This document shows, in pieces, positions 50,367-59,367 of a stretch of DNA of 64,000 nucleotides. The DNA lies in NCBI GenBank assembly GCA_018701215.1, contig JABIWH010000060.1, forward strand, positions 1-64,000, written 5' to 3'. The stretch comes from Rhodospirillaceae bacterium (GTDB lineage Bacteria; Pseudomonadota; Alphaproteobacteria; GCA-2731375). Every line of letters starts with the position of its first letter. The first letter of the stretch is position 1. A program made the translations under genes and the position numbers. Under the pieces are notes generated by a model. It saw only the letters and a program-made list of their open reading frames with translations. It searched no databases and had not been told where the DNA came from.

Positions 50367-52082
50367 CTAACCCGGTGCGGACTGAGCCCCGCGCAAGAGT
50401 TGCCCGGGCAGTTCGCCCGTCGCTTCGCCATCACGCATGACTTCCACCCCGGAAACAAAGGTATGGCGGTAACCTTCCGCTTTTTGAATGATCCGCTTGC
50501 CGCCCGCCGGCAGGTCGTAGACCAGTTTGGGGCGCAGCAGGCGCAAGGCCTGGAAATCGATCAAATTCAGATCTGCCTTGTAACCACGCGCGATCACGCC
50601 ACGGTCCATCAGGCCATAGGTCCGCGCCGTATCGCGGGTTTGCTTGCGGACCAGAAATTCCAGGGACAGCTTTTCGCCCCGCTTCCGGTCCCGGCCCCAA
50701 TGGGTCAGCAACGAGGTCGGGGAAGAGGCATCGCAGATCAATCCCACATGGGCGCCCGCATCGGCCACGCCGCAGACCGTGTTGGGATCCTGCAGCATTT
50801 CCTTCACCACTTCGAGATCGCCGCCGCAGTAATTCTCGAACGGGTGCAGCAACAACGCCTGGCCATCGTCCCGCATCATCAACTCCAGCGCCAGATCGAA
50901 TGGATCGCGGCCTTGGGCCCGGGCCCGCGCCGCGATGCTTTGTTCCGGCGCCGGCTCATAATCAACCGCCCCGTCCAGTTCAAATGTCCGGCGTAGCGCG
51001 GTTTCCATCATCCGTACGGTGTCATCGTCGGGCCGTTCCGTGACCAAGCGACGGCGTAGTTCGGCATCATCCCGCAGGCGGTTAAAACGTTCCCGCGGTG
51101 ATAGGCCGGCCATCGCCAACCAAAGGGGATGGGAGGTGAAGGGGTGCATGGTGGCTTCCAGGCCCATGAGCACGCCAATCGCCCGGCTGCCCACCTGGGC
51201 CGTGACCGCCATGCCGTCGGCGCAGGCCGCGCCAACCTGATCCAGGGTTTCCCGCCACAGATCGGGCGCCTTGTCGACCTGCACCAGCAGCACGGACAAG
51301 GGCCGCCCCGCGATCTCGGCCGCCGCGCGCAGGCGGGCGAAGTCGCCTTCGCCAAAGTCTGAATTGACTTCCAATACCCCGGCATTGGCCCGCTTCATGG
51401 CCTGGGCCAGGCCGGTCAGCTCAGCCTCTTCGGCGCCATAGCTGGAGACCAGGCGGCCATCGGCGGCGCGGTGTTTCACCGTGCGCGAGGTGGTGAAGCC
51501 CAGGGCGCCTGCCTTCAACGAGGCTTCCAGCAATTCGCCCATTCTGTCGATTTCCGTTTTCGTTGGCTGTTCGGCGAAATCCGCGCCGCGTGCACCCATG
51601 ACATAATAGCGCAGGGCGGCATGGGGCACCTGGGCGCCAATATCCATGATCCGGGGGCTCGATGCCAAAACATCCAAATATTCGGCGAAGCTCTCCCAGC
51701 GAAAATCGATACCCTCGGCCAAAACTGTCTCGGGGATGTCTTCGACCCCCTCCATCAGATTGATCAGATAGGGCTCGGTACCCGGTTTGACCGGGGCAAA
51801 ACCGACGCTGCAATTGCCGAACACCGCCGTGGTCACCCCATGCCACGATGACGGCGTCAAATAAGGATCCCAGGTCGCCTGGCCGTCGTAATGGGTATGA
51901 ATATCGACCCAGCCGGGGGTCAGCAGCAGATCTTCGCCATCGATTTCCCGGTTGCCCTGGCCAACGGTTGCGCCATTGGACACGGCTGAAATGACACCAT
52001 CATCCACGGCCACGTCGGCCACCTTCCGCCCGGCGCCGGTGCCGTCAATCACCGTCGCGCCGCGAACCACAAGATCATGCAT
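50367..52082 (-). CDS. D-aminoacylase / N-acyl-D-amino-acid amidohydrolase
   Basis: A 571-aa amidohydrolase-superfamily enzyme. It opens DLVVRGATVIDGTGAGRKVADVAVDDG and has the metal site PGWVDIHTHYDGQATWDP (H62, H64). The D-aminoacylase branch typically has these features plus a cysteine in the GNCSVGFAP motif, present here. It removes N-acyl groups from D-amino acids or related compounds. The gene stands alone, divergent from the alpha/beta hydrolase. Confidence 0.92.
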   Translation of the reverse strand: MHDLVVRGATVIDGTGAGRKVADVAVDDGVISAVSNGATVGQGNREIDGEDLLLTPGWVDIHTHYDGQATWDPYLTPSSWHGVTTAVFGNCSVGFAPVKPGTEPYLINLMEGVEDIPETVLAEGIDFRWESFAEYLDVLASSPRIMDIGAQVPHAALRYYVMGARGADFAEQPTKTEIDRMGELLEASLKAGALGFTTSRTVKHRAADGRLVSSYGAEEAELTGLAQAMKRANAGVLEVNSDFGEGDFARLRAAAEIAGRPLSVLLVQVDKAPDLWRETLDQVGAACADGMAVTAQVGSRAIGVLMGLEATMHPFTSHPLWLAMAGLSPRERFNRLRDDAELRRRLVTERPDDDTVRMMETALRRTFELDGAVDYEPAPEQSIAARARAQGRDPFDLALELMMRDDGQALLLHPFENYCGGDLEVVKEMLQDPNTVCGVADAGAHVGLICDASSPTSLLTHWGRDRKRGEKLSLEFLVRKQTRDTARTYGLMDRGVIARGYKADLNLIDFQALRLLRPKLVYDLPAGGKRIIQKAEGYRHTFVSGVEVMRDGEATGELPGQLLRGAQSAPG

Positions 52083-52164
52083 ACCCTAACTCCCCAAAAG
52101 AACGCCGGCGATCATAACACCAGCAGAATTTTCAACCCAAAGGCTTTTACCGTATCATTGTGTC

Positions 52165-52956
52165 ATGGCAGCCGAATACAAAATCGTGCGCGAGGCGGGG
52201 GCAAATAGTCCCTGGCTGGTCATGGTGCATGGCATGTCCCAGGACCATCGGGTTTTTTCCGCCCAGGTAGATGCCTTCAGGAAACATCATCCGATCCTGT
52301 TGATTGACCTGCCCGGCCATGGCCTGTCGTCGGATCAGCAGGGACCATTTGGGCATTGGGAAATGGCGGCGCATGTGGCGGCGGCCATGACGGCGGCGGG
52401 GAGCACGCCGTGTCATTATTGGGCCACTCATACGGGGACTGCCCTGGGCCTGCTTCTGGCCAGCCGGGAACCGGACGATTTTATCTCGCTCATTCTTGAA
52501 GGCGCGGTGTTGCCGGGCCACGGCATGGCCAGCGTGGAGCGGGAATTGCAGCGGGCCCGCGATACGGCGCGCAACGATGGCATGGCGGCGGCCCGTCGGC
52601 AATGGTTCGCACAGGCGGCTTGGTTCGATGTCATGCGCCGCCATCCCGTAGTTTGCCGGGCGACGGAACACGAAGCCATTATTGCCGATTTCAGCGGTGC
52701 GCCCTGGCTATATCAAGGGCCCAGTGGGCAAGCCGTCGCACCTATTGATTGTGAAATCTCGGGCCTTGATCTACCGATGCTGTTCTACAATGGCGAACAC
52801 GATTTGCCGGATTTCATTGCCGCTGCCGATCATCTGGAAAACCTGCGCCCAACGGCCCGGCGGTCCGTGATTGCCGAGGCGGGCGGCTTTCCTGCCTGGG
52901 AATTTCCCGCAACGGTCAATCGAGAGGTGGCGGCGTTCCTAACCGCGATAGCCTGA
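52165..52956 (+). CDS. Alpha/beta-hydrolase-fold protein lacking the usual nucleophile and histidine
   Basis: A 263-aa alpha/beta-fold protein (LVMVHGMSQDHRVFSAQVDAF, LIDLPGHGLS). The nucleophile elbow, normally GHSMG, reads ATHTG here, putting histidine in place of serine. The acid is present in NGEHDLPD, but the usual catalytic histidine region reads AGGFPAWEFP where GHFP is expected. By sight two of three triad residues are changed. It might be a pseudoenzyme, a binding protein or use other chemistry. It starts at ATG 52165 and is divergent from the D-aminoacylase gene. Confidence 0.8.
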   Translation: MAAEYKIVREAGANSPWLVMVHGMSQDHRVFSAQVDAFRKHHPILLIDLPGHGLSSDQQGPFGHWEMAAHVAAAMTAAGSTPCHYWATHTGTALGLLLASREPDDFISLILEGAVLPGHGMASVERELQRARDTARNDGMAAARRQWFAQAAWFDVMRRHPVVCRATEHEAIIADFSGAPWLYQGPSGQAVAPIDCEISGLDLPMLFYNGEHDLPDFIAAADHLENLRPTARRSVIAEAGGFPAWEFPATVNREVAAFLTAIA

Positions 52957-52962
52957 TTGGGC

Positions 52963-53382
52963 TCACAACAACATGTAGGTGGAGGTGACATGGGCGATTG
53001 GCTTGTCCGGGTCACCGGCGGTCAGGTTGACCTCGCCATACATGATGGTGCGCCCTGGTTTGATGATGCGGGCTTCGGCCAACAAATCGACGTTGGCCGC
53101 GGGGCGCAGGAAAGAAGATGTCTGGTTGACCGTGGTAATAGGCCGGAATTCCCCTAAAACACCGGCGATGGCAAATATCATGGCGGTATCCGCCAGGGTC
53201 ATGATGGCCTGACCGCAGATGGTTCCGCCTTGCCTGTTCAAACGGGGGGAGAACGGTACCCGCAGCACCGCGCCATCTTCGCCAATGCGCTCGAACGTGA
53301 TCCCCATGTCCTGGATCCAGGGTGCCAGATTACTCTGAAAAAATTCCTCGGCCGCTGCAATTGATAGTTCAGCCTGGCTCAT
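52963..53382 (-). CDS. PaaI-family hot-dog thioesterase
   Basis: A 139-aa hot-dog fold protein with the PaaI pattern NRQGGTICGQAIMTLADTAMIFAI and TTVNQTSSFLRPAANVDLLAEARIIKPGRT, ending in a YM motif. It should hydrolyse acyl-CoA thioesters. The start MSQAELSIAAAEE at 53382 is preferred; 53400 (MERNIGMSQ) is also possible and no strong ribosome site separates them. It ends seven bases from the convergent hydrolase at 52956. Substrate unknown. Confidence 0.88.
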   Translation of the reverse strand: MSQAELSIAAAEEFFQSNLAPWIQDMGITFERIGEDGAVLRVPFSPRLNRQGGTICGQAIMTLADTAMIFAIAGVLGEFRPITTVNQTSSFLRPAANVDLLAEARIIKPGRTIMYGEVNLTAGDPDKPIAHVTSTYMLL

Positions 53383-53526
53383 ACCTATATTTCTTTCCAT
53401 GGTGAATAACTTGTGCCGAACGCGGCGCGGAATGGTCTCAATACAACTGAATATTAACAAAATCGAACTACTTTGCAGTTAATTCGCCATGATTATGACC
53501 GGTAAAGGCCGACATTCGCGTGACAG

Positions 53527-56400
53527 ATGGTAGTCAGCATTTCAAAATGGGCCCGACGTTGCAGTAGCTATATGCTTGTGGCCGGCTTGACCGCCGCCAT
53601 CGCAGGCATCCTCTCGGCATTAACGGACGCCCCGGCGTGGGCAGAAAAATCGCTAGAAAACGGCGGAAAAGAGCGTGCCGTTATCGTTGGCGTGCCGGCC
53701 TATTGGCCACCGCAATATTCCCTCGACAAAAGTGGCCAGCCGACGGGTTTCGCCATTGATGTGATCGAGGGTATCGCCAGGCGGGCCGGCCTCAAGCTGG
53801 ACTATCGCGTGTACCCCAATTTCCGTGAAGTCGTTAAGGCTTGGGAGCGGCGCGAGATCGATATGATCCCGAACAGCGGCATTACCCCGGCCAGGGAAAA
53901 AGATTCTCTTTTCACGGTGCCTATTGAAACATTCGTCGTGTCGACGTTTGTGCGCCGCGGCCTGTCCGATATTCCAAGCCCCGCCGAGCTTTCCGGCCGT
54001 CGCGTCTCGGTGGTTTCAAGCAATATCGGCCATTCGCTGCTGAAACGGCGCTCTGACGTCAATATGGTTGTTCATCCCGATGTGGAAAAAGCGCTGTTTG
54101 ATTTGCTCTCGGGTGCCTCGGATGCTCTGGTGTTCCCTAAACCGGTCCTTTTGCAGGTCGCCCGATCGATTGGCGTCGAGGGCAAAATCAAGGCCTTGGA
54201 ACCGCCACTCAAGGAATTGAAGCGGGCTATTCGGGTGCAAAAACGCGAAACCGTGCTGCACGGGATATTGAACAAGGCGGTCGTCAATTTCAGGAATACG
54301 CCGGAATATCTGGCGATCTACCGAAAATGGTACGGGGCGCCCGTGCCATTCTGGAACGTACCACGATTGCTGGCGATTGGCGGCGGCCTGATCCTGCTTG
54401 TGGCGCTTGCCATGGTCTGGTGGCGCTACCGCTCGATGGTTCAGCTTAATCTTCGGCTCCAGGAGAGCTTGGCCGAACGGGAGCGGGTGGAGGGGGATTT
54501 ATCGCGGACCCAGGCCCAGTTGGTGGATGCCATCGAAGCTATTTCCGAAGGTTTCGTTTTGTACGACGCGAACGAGCGGTTGGTCATCTGCAATGACAAA
54601 TACAAGCAAATGCATCCGATCGCCGCGCCCAAAATGGTTCCTGGTGCCAGCTTCACCGAGATTATCCGCTCGGCAATCGAGCATGGTCAGCATCCCGCCG
54701 CGATCGGTCGGGAAGAGGACTGGATTAAGGAACGGCTAATTGAATTTCGCAACCCTGGCGAAACAACAGAGCACCAATTATTTGACGGCCGGTGGCTGCG
54801 CTATAGCGAGCACAGGACCAGGGATGGCGGCACCGTCGGCATTCGCTCCGATATTACGCGGCTGAAGGCAATCGAAGAGGCTTTGGGCGAAAGCGAGGCG
54901 CGGTTTCGGGATTTCGCGACTTCCGCCTCGGACTGGTTCTGGGAAATGGATGAGAAATTGCGCTTTTCCTATTTCTCAGAGCGTTTCGGCGAAGTTACCG
55001 GTGTTCTTGAAAGCAATTTGCTGGGCAAGACCCGCCAGGAAACCGGCATACCGAATGTAGATGAAGAGGCGTGGCGGCAACACCTGGCGGATCTGGATGC
55101 GCACCGCCCATTTCGTAATTTCGTCCATCCACGTACTATTGATAACGGCGAAGTTCTTTGGCTCTCGATCAGCGGCACGCCGGTTTTTGACAACAACGGT
55201 GTCTTCGCGGGTTACCGCGGTACGGGCTTTGATGTCACTGAAAAACACCGCACGGAATATCTATTGCGCGAGAGCGAGCAGCGCTTCAAGGCTCTTATGG
55301 ATCATGTGCCAGCAGCCTTGTTTCTGAAGGACCGCGAGGCCCGATACCTGCTGATCAACAAACAGTTCCAGGAATGGTTCGGGGTCGATCCAGACGATGT
55401 GGTTGGCAAGAATGCGTTTGATTTATACCCACCGGAACGGGCGGAACGGTATGCCGAGGGCGACCGGAAAATTCTTACCGATTGGCGGGTCACCATCGAT
55501 GAAGTCGTGATCCCGACGACGGCAGGTGATGAGCGGAATTATACCCTGACCAAATTCCCGATTTTTGATGGCGGGGAACCAATGGGTTTTGGCGGCGTGA
55601 TGATCGATATTACCGAACGCACCCGGTCGGAAGCCAATCTGCGGCAGAGCGAAAACCGGGCCGACATGGCCAATCGCGCGAAATCAGAGTTCCTTGCCAA
55701 TATGAGCCATGAATTACGCACGCCATTGAACGCCATCATCGGATTTTCAGAGATCATAAAGAGCGGCTTTCTGGGCAAGGATAGCGAAACCAAGACCCTC
55801 GAATATGCCAATGACATCTATGTGTCCGGCCTCCATCTGCTTGACCTGATCAATGATATTCTCGACCTCTCGAAAATTGAACTCGGCTCTGAAGAACCGA
55901 ATGATGTGAACGTCAATGTGCGCGAACTCGTGGATGCCGTTCTCGTTTTGATGAAGGAACGGGCAAGCACGGCCCGCGTCCATCTGCAGACCGATTTTCA
56001 CGGCGATGTGCCGTTGTTGCGCGCCGACGAGCGCAAGTTGAAGCAGATTTTGATCAACCTGATCTCCAACAGCATCAAGTTCACCCATGCCGGCGGCCGG
56101 GTTGCTCTTGATGTTCGTTGTGATCCGAATGGTTCCTATATTTTCGAGGTCAGCGATACGGGCATTGGTATCGCGCCGGAAAATATCGACAAGGCTCTGC
56201 AACCGTTCGGGCAGATCGATAGTGATCTGAACAGAAAATTCACCGGTACCGGTCTGGGTTTGCCTCTGGCCAGGGAATTGGCGGAAATGCACGGCGGCGC
56301 CTTGAGCCTGGAAAGCACACCTGATGTGGGCACCACGGTCACCGTGCGCTTCCCCGCCGACCGGACAGTCAATCCGTATCCGGACAGTGCCTGTATTTAG
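53527..56400 (+). CDS. Sensor histidine kinase with periplasmic SBP-3 and three PAS domains
   Basis: A 957-aa kinase. A signal/anchor lies at residues 1-35; a periplasmic amino-acid-binding (SBP family 3) domain covers about 48-275 (VGVPAYWPPQYSLDKSGQPTGFAIDVIEGIA); a transmembrane helix is at about 280-300 (LAIGGGLILLVALAMVWWRYR). Cytoplasmic PAS domains start near LVDAIEAISEGFVLYD, RFRDFATSASDWFWEM and RFKALMDHVPAALFLK. The phospho-acceptor box is MSHELRTPLNAIIGFSE, and the ATPase domain has NLISNSIKFT and GTGLGLPLAREL. No receiver domain or response regulator is attached or adjacent. It probably senses a small amino-acid-like solute. Convergent with gloB. Confidence 0.93.
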   Translation: MVVSISKWARRCSSYMLVAGLTAAIAGILSALTDAPAWAEKSLENGGKERAVIVGVPAYWPPQYSLDKSGQPTGFAIDVIEGIARRAGLKLDYRVYPNFREVVKAWERREIDMIPNSGITPAREKDSLFTVPIETFVVSTFVRRGLSDIPSPAELSGRRVSVVSSNIGHSLLKRRSDVNMVVHPDVEKALFDLLSGASDALVFPKPVLLQVARSIGVEGKIKALEPPLKELKRAIRVQKRETVLHGILNKAVVNFRNTPEYLAIYRKWYGAPVPFWNVPRLLAIGGGLILLVALAMVWWRYRSMVQLNLRLQESLAERERVEGDLSRTQAQLVDAIEAISEGFVLYDANERLVICNDKYKQMHPIAAPKMVPGASFTEIIRSAIEHGQHPAAIGREEDWIKERLIEFRNPGETTEHQLFDGRWLRYSEHRTRDGGTVGIRSDITRLKAIEEALGESEARFRDFATSASDWFWEMDEKLRFSYFSERFGEVTGVLESNLLGKTRQETGIPNVDEEAWRQHLADLDAHRPFRNFVHPRTIDNGEVLWLSISGTPVFDNNGVFAGYRGTGFDVTEKHRTEYLLRESEQRFKALMDHVPAALFLKDREARYLLINKQFQEWFGVDPDDVVGKNAFDLYPPERAERYAEGDRKILTDWRVTIDEVVIPTTAGDERNYTLTKFPIFDGGEPMGFGGVMIDITERTRSEANLRQSENRADMANRAKSEFLANMSHELRTPLNAIIGFSEIIKSGFLGKDSETKTLEYANDIYVSGLHLLDLINDILDLSKIELGSEEPNDVNVNVRELVDAVLVLMKERASTARVHLQTDFHGDVPLLRADERKLKQILINLISNSIKFTHAGGRVALDVRCDPNGSYIFEVSDTGIGIAPENIDKALQPFGQIDSDLNRKFTGTGLGLPLARELAEMHGGALSLESTPDVGTTVTVRFPADRTVNPYPDSACI

Positions 56401-56440
56401 AATTTTCGTGGCTCCGGCCCGATAGCCCGGTCGTTCAGTA

Positions 56441-57232
56441 TTACCAGCTGTTGCGAAGTTCCCGCAGTTTCAGGAAGACCTCGCGTGGATCCGGCGCATC
56501 GGAGAGGTCGGGGAAACTTTCCCGCAACTGGGCAATGACGCTGGGGCTGCGCAAACGGAGAAAGGTATTGATCTCCTTCTCCAACGCCAGGGTCGAGACC
56601 AGGGCACTGTTGGGGTCCTGATCGCCGACGTCGTCCAGCAAGGACTTTGCCCGGGCATTGTCCGGTTCGCGGTCCAGGGTGAAAGCCAAATTGCCCGACA
56701 TGTAGTCATGGCCGGGATAAATCAGGGTATTGTCGGGCAAATTGGACAGTACGTTGGCGAAGGTATCATAAAGCTCGTTCGGATGGCCGCCGTTGTGGCA
56801 ATTGCCGGCGCCCGCATTGAACAGGGTATCGCCGCAGATCAGGGCCGGCTGCTCGGTCCGGGTCAACAGGCAGACGTGGCTCATGGTGTGGCCTGGGGTA
56901 TCCAGGGCCTCGATCTCGACCGAGCTGCCGATCTTGATCACGTCGCCCGCGTCCAGGCCACGGTCCATGCCGGGAATTTTGCCCTTGGCATTCTTATGGG
57001 CCAGTAACGTCGCACCCGTGGCCGAAATGACCGCGTCATTGCCGCCGGTGTGGTCGCCATGCTCGTGGGTATTCAGGACCTGGCGAATATTCCAGCCCTT
57101 GGCCTTGGCCAGGCCGAGGCATTTTTCATGATCAAGCGGATCGACCGCCATGGCCTCGCCGGTATCGGGGCAGACGATCAGATAGTTGAAGTTGCGGTAC
57201 GCATTCCCGGTCCAGATCTGTTCAACGATCAT
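56441..57232 (-). CDS. gloB: Hydroxyacylglutathione hydrolase (glyoxalase II)
   Basis: A 263-aa metallo-beta-lactamase-fold hydrolase with the metal motif THEHGDHTGG (H56, H58, D60, H61), HTMSHVCLL and CGDTLFNAGAGNC, YPGHDYM. It hydrolyses S-lactoylglutathione in methylglyoxal detoxification. The C-terminal segment with NTFLRLRSPSVIAQL fits the family. Start MIVEQIWTGNAYRNFNYL at 57232. Single gene convergent with the kinase. Confidence 0.92.
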   Translation of the reverse strand: MIVEQIWTGNAYRNFNYLIVCPDTGEAMAVDPLDHEKCLGLAKAKGWNIRQVLNTHEHGDHTGGNDAVISATGATLLAHKNAKGKIPGMDRGLDAGDVIKIGSSVEIEALDTPGHTMSHVCLLTRTEQPALICGDTLFNAGAGNCHNGGHPNELYDTFANVLSNLPDNTLIYPGHDYMSGNLAFTLDREPDNARAKSLLDDVGDQDPNSALVSTLALEKEINTFLRLRSPSVIAQLRESFPDLSDAPDPREVFLKLRELRNSW

Positions 57233-57531
57233 GGCAGCCCTCTTTTCATTAGCTTTTCATTGCTTCGCGGCGATAAGTTTCGAGCATTCTAGCGCCCAAT
57301 CTTAATCCAGGCACACTCCTATTGATAAACCGCCGGTTTGCCGCGTATCGAGATACGCCACAATAGGCGCTCGGTATCCGTACCATCCGGCGGATCTCCC
57401 CATTTGTCGTTGTTTGCCCGCGCACTTGCCCCCAACGCGGCAATGGCGATAGGTTTGCCAAGGCACCCTGGGTAACACGGTATATCGCACAGGGCGATTT
57501 GGCAAAGATTGACACGTTCGGAGGTCATCGC

Positions 57532-58521
57532 GTGAGTAATGAAATCCCCATCCTCGATCTGAGTGATTTTCTGGCCGAAAAGCCCGGTGCCCTGGAGGCG
57601 GTGGCGAAAGAGTTGCGGTTCGCCGCCGAGAACATCGGCTTTTTCTTTATTCGCGGCCATGGCGTGTCCCAGAATCTGATCAATGCCACGTTCGAAGCTT
57701 CGCGCCAGTTTCATGCTTTGGGGGAAGAGGAGAAAATGGCCCTCAAGGCCAATACGCACAACATCGGCTATATGGGCAACGGCGCCTCGATCTCGCGGGC
57801 CAGTCAGGTTTACGACGGCGAACGCAAAACCAACCTGGTGGCGGCGTTTTTTCTAAAACGTGAATTGCCCGCCGATCATCCAGATATCGTCAACAACAAG
57901 CGTTTTCGCGGCGCCAATCAATGGCCGGCCAACCTGGACGGCTTTCGCGAGACCGCCATCGCCTATATGGATGCGCTGGAGCGGCTGGGCAAAAGCATGC
58001 TGCCCATCTATGCCCGGGCCCTGGATCTGCCCGATGATTTTTTCGCCGAGGCTTTCTCCGAACCGCAATATACCCTGCGCCTGGCCCACTATCCGCCGGC
58101 CACGGCGGAGGACAACCAGTTTGGTTTGGCGCCGCATACGGATTCTTCGTTTCTGACCCTGCTGGCGCAGAACAAGGTGGAGGGCCTGCAGGTCCGCCGC
58201 ACCGACGGCACCTGGATCGACGCGCCGGCGGTGCCCGGCACCTTCGTGGTCAACAGCGGCGATATGCTGCGGCGTTGGAGCAATCACCGCTTTCTCTCGA
58301 CGCCGCACCGGGCCGTGGCCTCGGCTCGGAACCGGGACCGCTACGCCATTCCATTCTTCTTTGATGCCCACGCCGATTTCGTGCAGGAATGCCTGCCCAC
58401 CTGCACCGACGCCGGCAATCCGCCGCGGTACGAGCCGACCACCTATACGGATTACATGCTGTGGTTCGCCAAGCAGAACTATGCGCACTTCCGCGAAGAT
58501 GGCGGCGAAGCGGCGGAATAG
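57532..58521 (+). CDS. Isopenicillin-N-synthase-family Fe(II)/2-oxoglutarate oxygenase
   Basis: A 329-aa enzyme with DIOX_N and 2OG-FeII_Oxy domains. It opens IPILDLSDFLA, then FAAENIGFFFIRGHGVSQ; iron ligands are the HxD in LAPHTDSSFLTLL and the histidine in STPHRAVA; the 2-oxoglutarate arginine occurs in RDRYAIPFF (R-x-A in place of the usual R-x-S). The GTG at 57532 follows GGAGG at good distance and was preferred over the TTG at 57499. Substrate unknown. It is convergent with the phosphoesterase gene, four bases apart. Confidence 0.9.
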   Translation: MSNEIPILDLSDFLAEKPGALEAVAKELRFAAENIGFFFIRGHGVSQNLINATFEASRQFHALGEEEKMALKANTHNIGYMGNGASISRASQVYDGERKTNLVAAFFLKRELPADHPDIVNNKRFRGANQWPANLDGFRETAIAYMDALERLGKSMLPIYARALDLPDDFFAEAFSEPQYTLRLAHYPPATAEDNQFGLAPHTDSSFLTLLAQNKVEGLQVRRTDGTWIDAPAVPGTFVVNSGDMLRRWSNHRFLSTPHRAVASARNRDRYAIPFFFDAHADFVQECLPTCTDAGNPPRYEPTTYTDYMLWFAKQNYAHFREDGGEAAE

Positions 58522-58524
58522 GTT

Positions 58525-59367
58525 TTAGACCGCCAGCACCCGGACGCCGGCCTTCAACAGTGTGATCGGCTCCGCCCATTCGCCGATCGGCAGGGTGTGG
58601 GAGATCAGGCCCGGACCGGCCGGGGTCGCATCCGGCAACCACAGATGTACCGCGATGGCGGGCGGTTCATGGGAAATATTCAACAACCGCTCCGGCCCCA
58701 TATCCAGGCCAAAGGGATAACAGGTGGTGGGGCCTGAAATGGCGATGCTGCCGCCGTATTCCGCCGTGATGGCGCGGTGTACATGCCCGGCCAGGATCCG
58801 TACCACCTGGCCATGGCCGCGTAACAATTCGTCAAGCTCCCCGCCGCCACGCACCAGGCCCTTGGCGGAACTTCCCGTCATGCCGGAATAAAAGGGCGGG
58901 TGATGCAGTGCCACGACGGTGGGACGGTCCGGCGCCTCGGACAAGCGCGCCTCCAGCCAGGCCAGCCGTTCCGGACACATCTCGCCCGGCGTCTCGCCGG
59001 CGACGACGGAGTCGCAGCAAATGATCCGCACCGGGTGGTCTTCGATCACATAATGCAGAAAGTCGCCGGTTGTTGGTAACGACGATGTACCGCCGAAGAC
59101 TTGACGCAGCGCATTGCGTTCATCGTGGTTGCCCGGAATGACCGCCAGCGGCACGTTCAGCGCGCCAACGATTTCCTTGAACGCCTGATAGCGCGGGACG
59201 CTGCCATGGGAGGCGATATCGCCGGTGTGCAACACCAGATCGGGGCCTGGATCCATGGCGTTGATGACGTCGACCGCCCTGGCGAGTGCCCGCGAGGTAT
59301 CGAAATGGCCATAGACGAGCGCCCCCGGCTCGTCGATATGGGTGTCGGAAATCTGCACTAAAATCAT
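58525..59367 (-). CDS. Calcineurin-like metallophosphoesterase (CpdA-like)
   Basis: A 280-aa phosphoesterase: metal motifs ISDTHID, LHTGDIA, PGNHDER, VALHHPPF and LAGHVHRA in the usual order, as in class III cyclic nucleotide phosphodiesterases (CpdA). No signal peptide. Its start overlaps the end of the SBP-fold gene by four bases (ATGA), so the pair is translationally coupled; a specific role with a cytoplasmic partner is suggested. cAMP is one possible substrate, but other phosphodiesters fit. Confidence 0.92.
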   Translation of the reverse strand: MILVQISDTHIDEPGALVYGHFDTSRALARAVDVINAMDPGPDLVLHTGDIASHGSVPRYQAFKEIVGALNVPLAVIPGNHDERNALRQVFGGTSSLPTTGDFLHYVIEDHPVRIICCDSVVAGETPGEMCPERLAWLEARLSEAPDRPTVVALHHPPFYSGMTGSSAKGLVRGGGELDELLRGHGQVVRILAGHVHRAITAEYGGSIAISGPTTCYPFGLDMGPERLLNISHEPPAIAVHLWLPDATPAGPGLISHTLPIGEWAEPITLLKAGVRVLAV

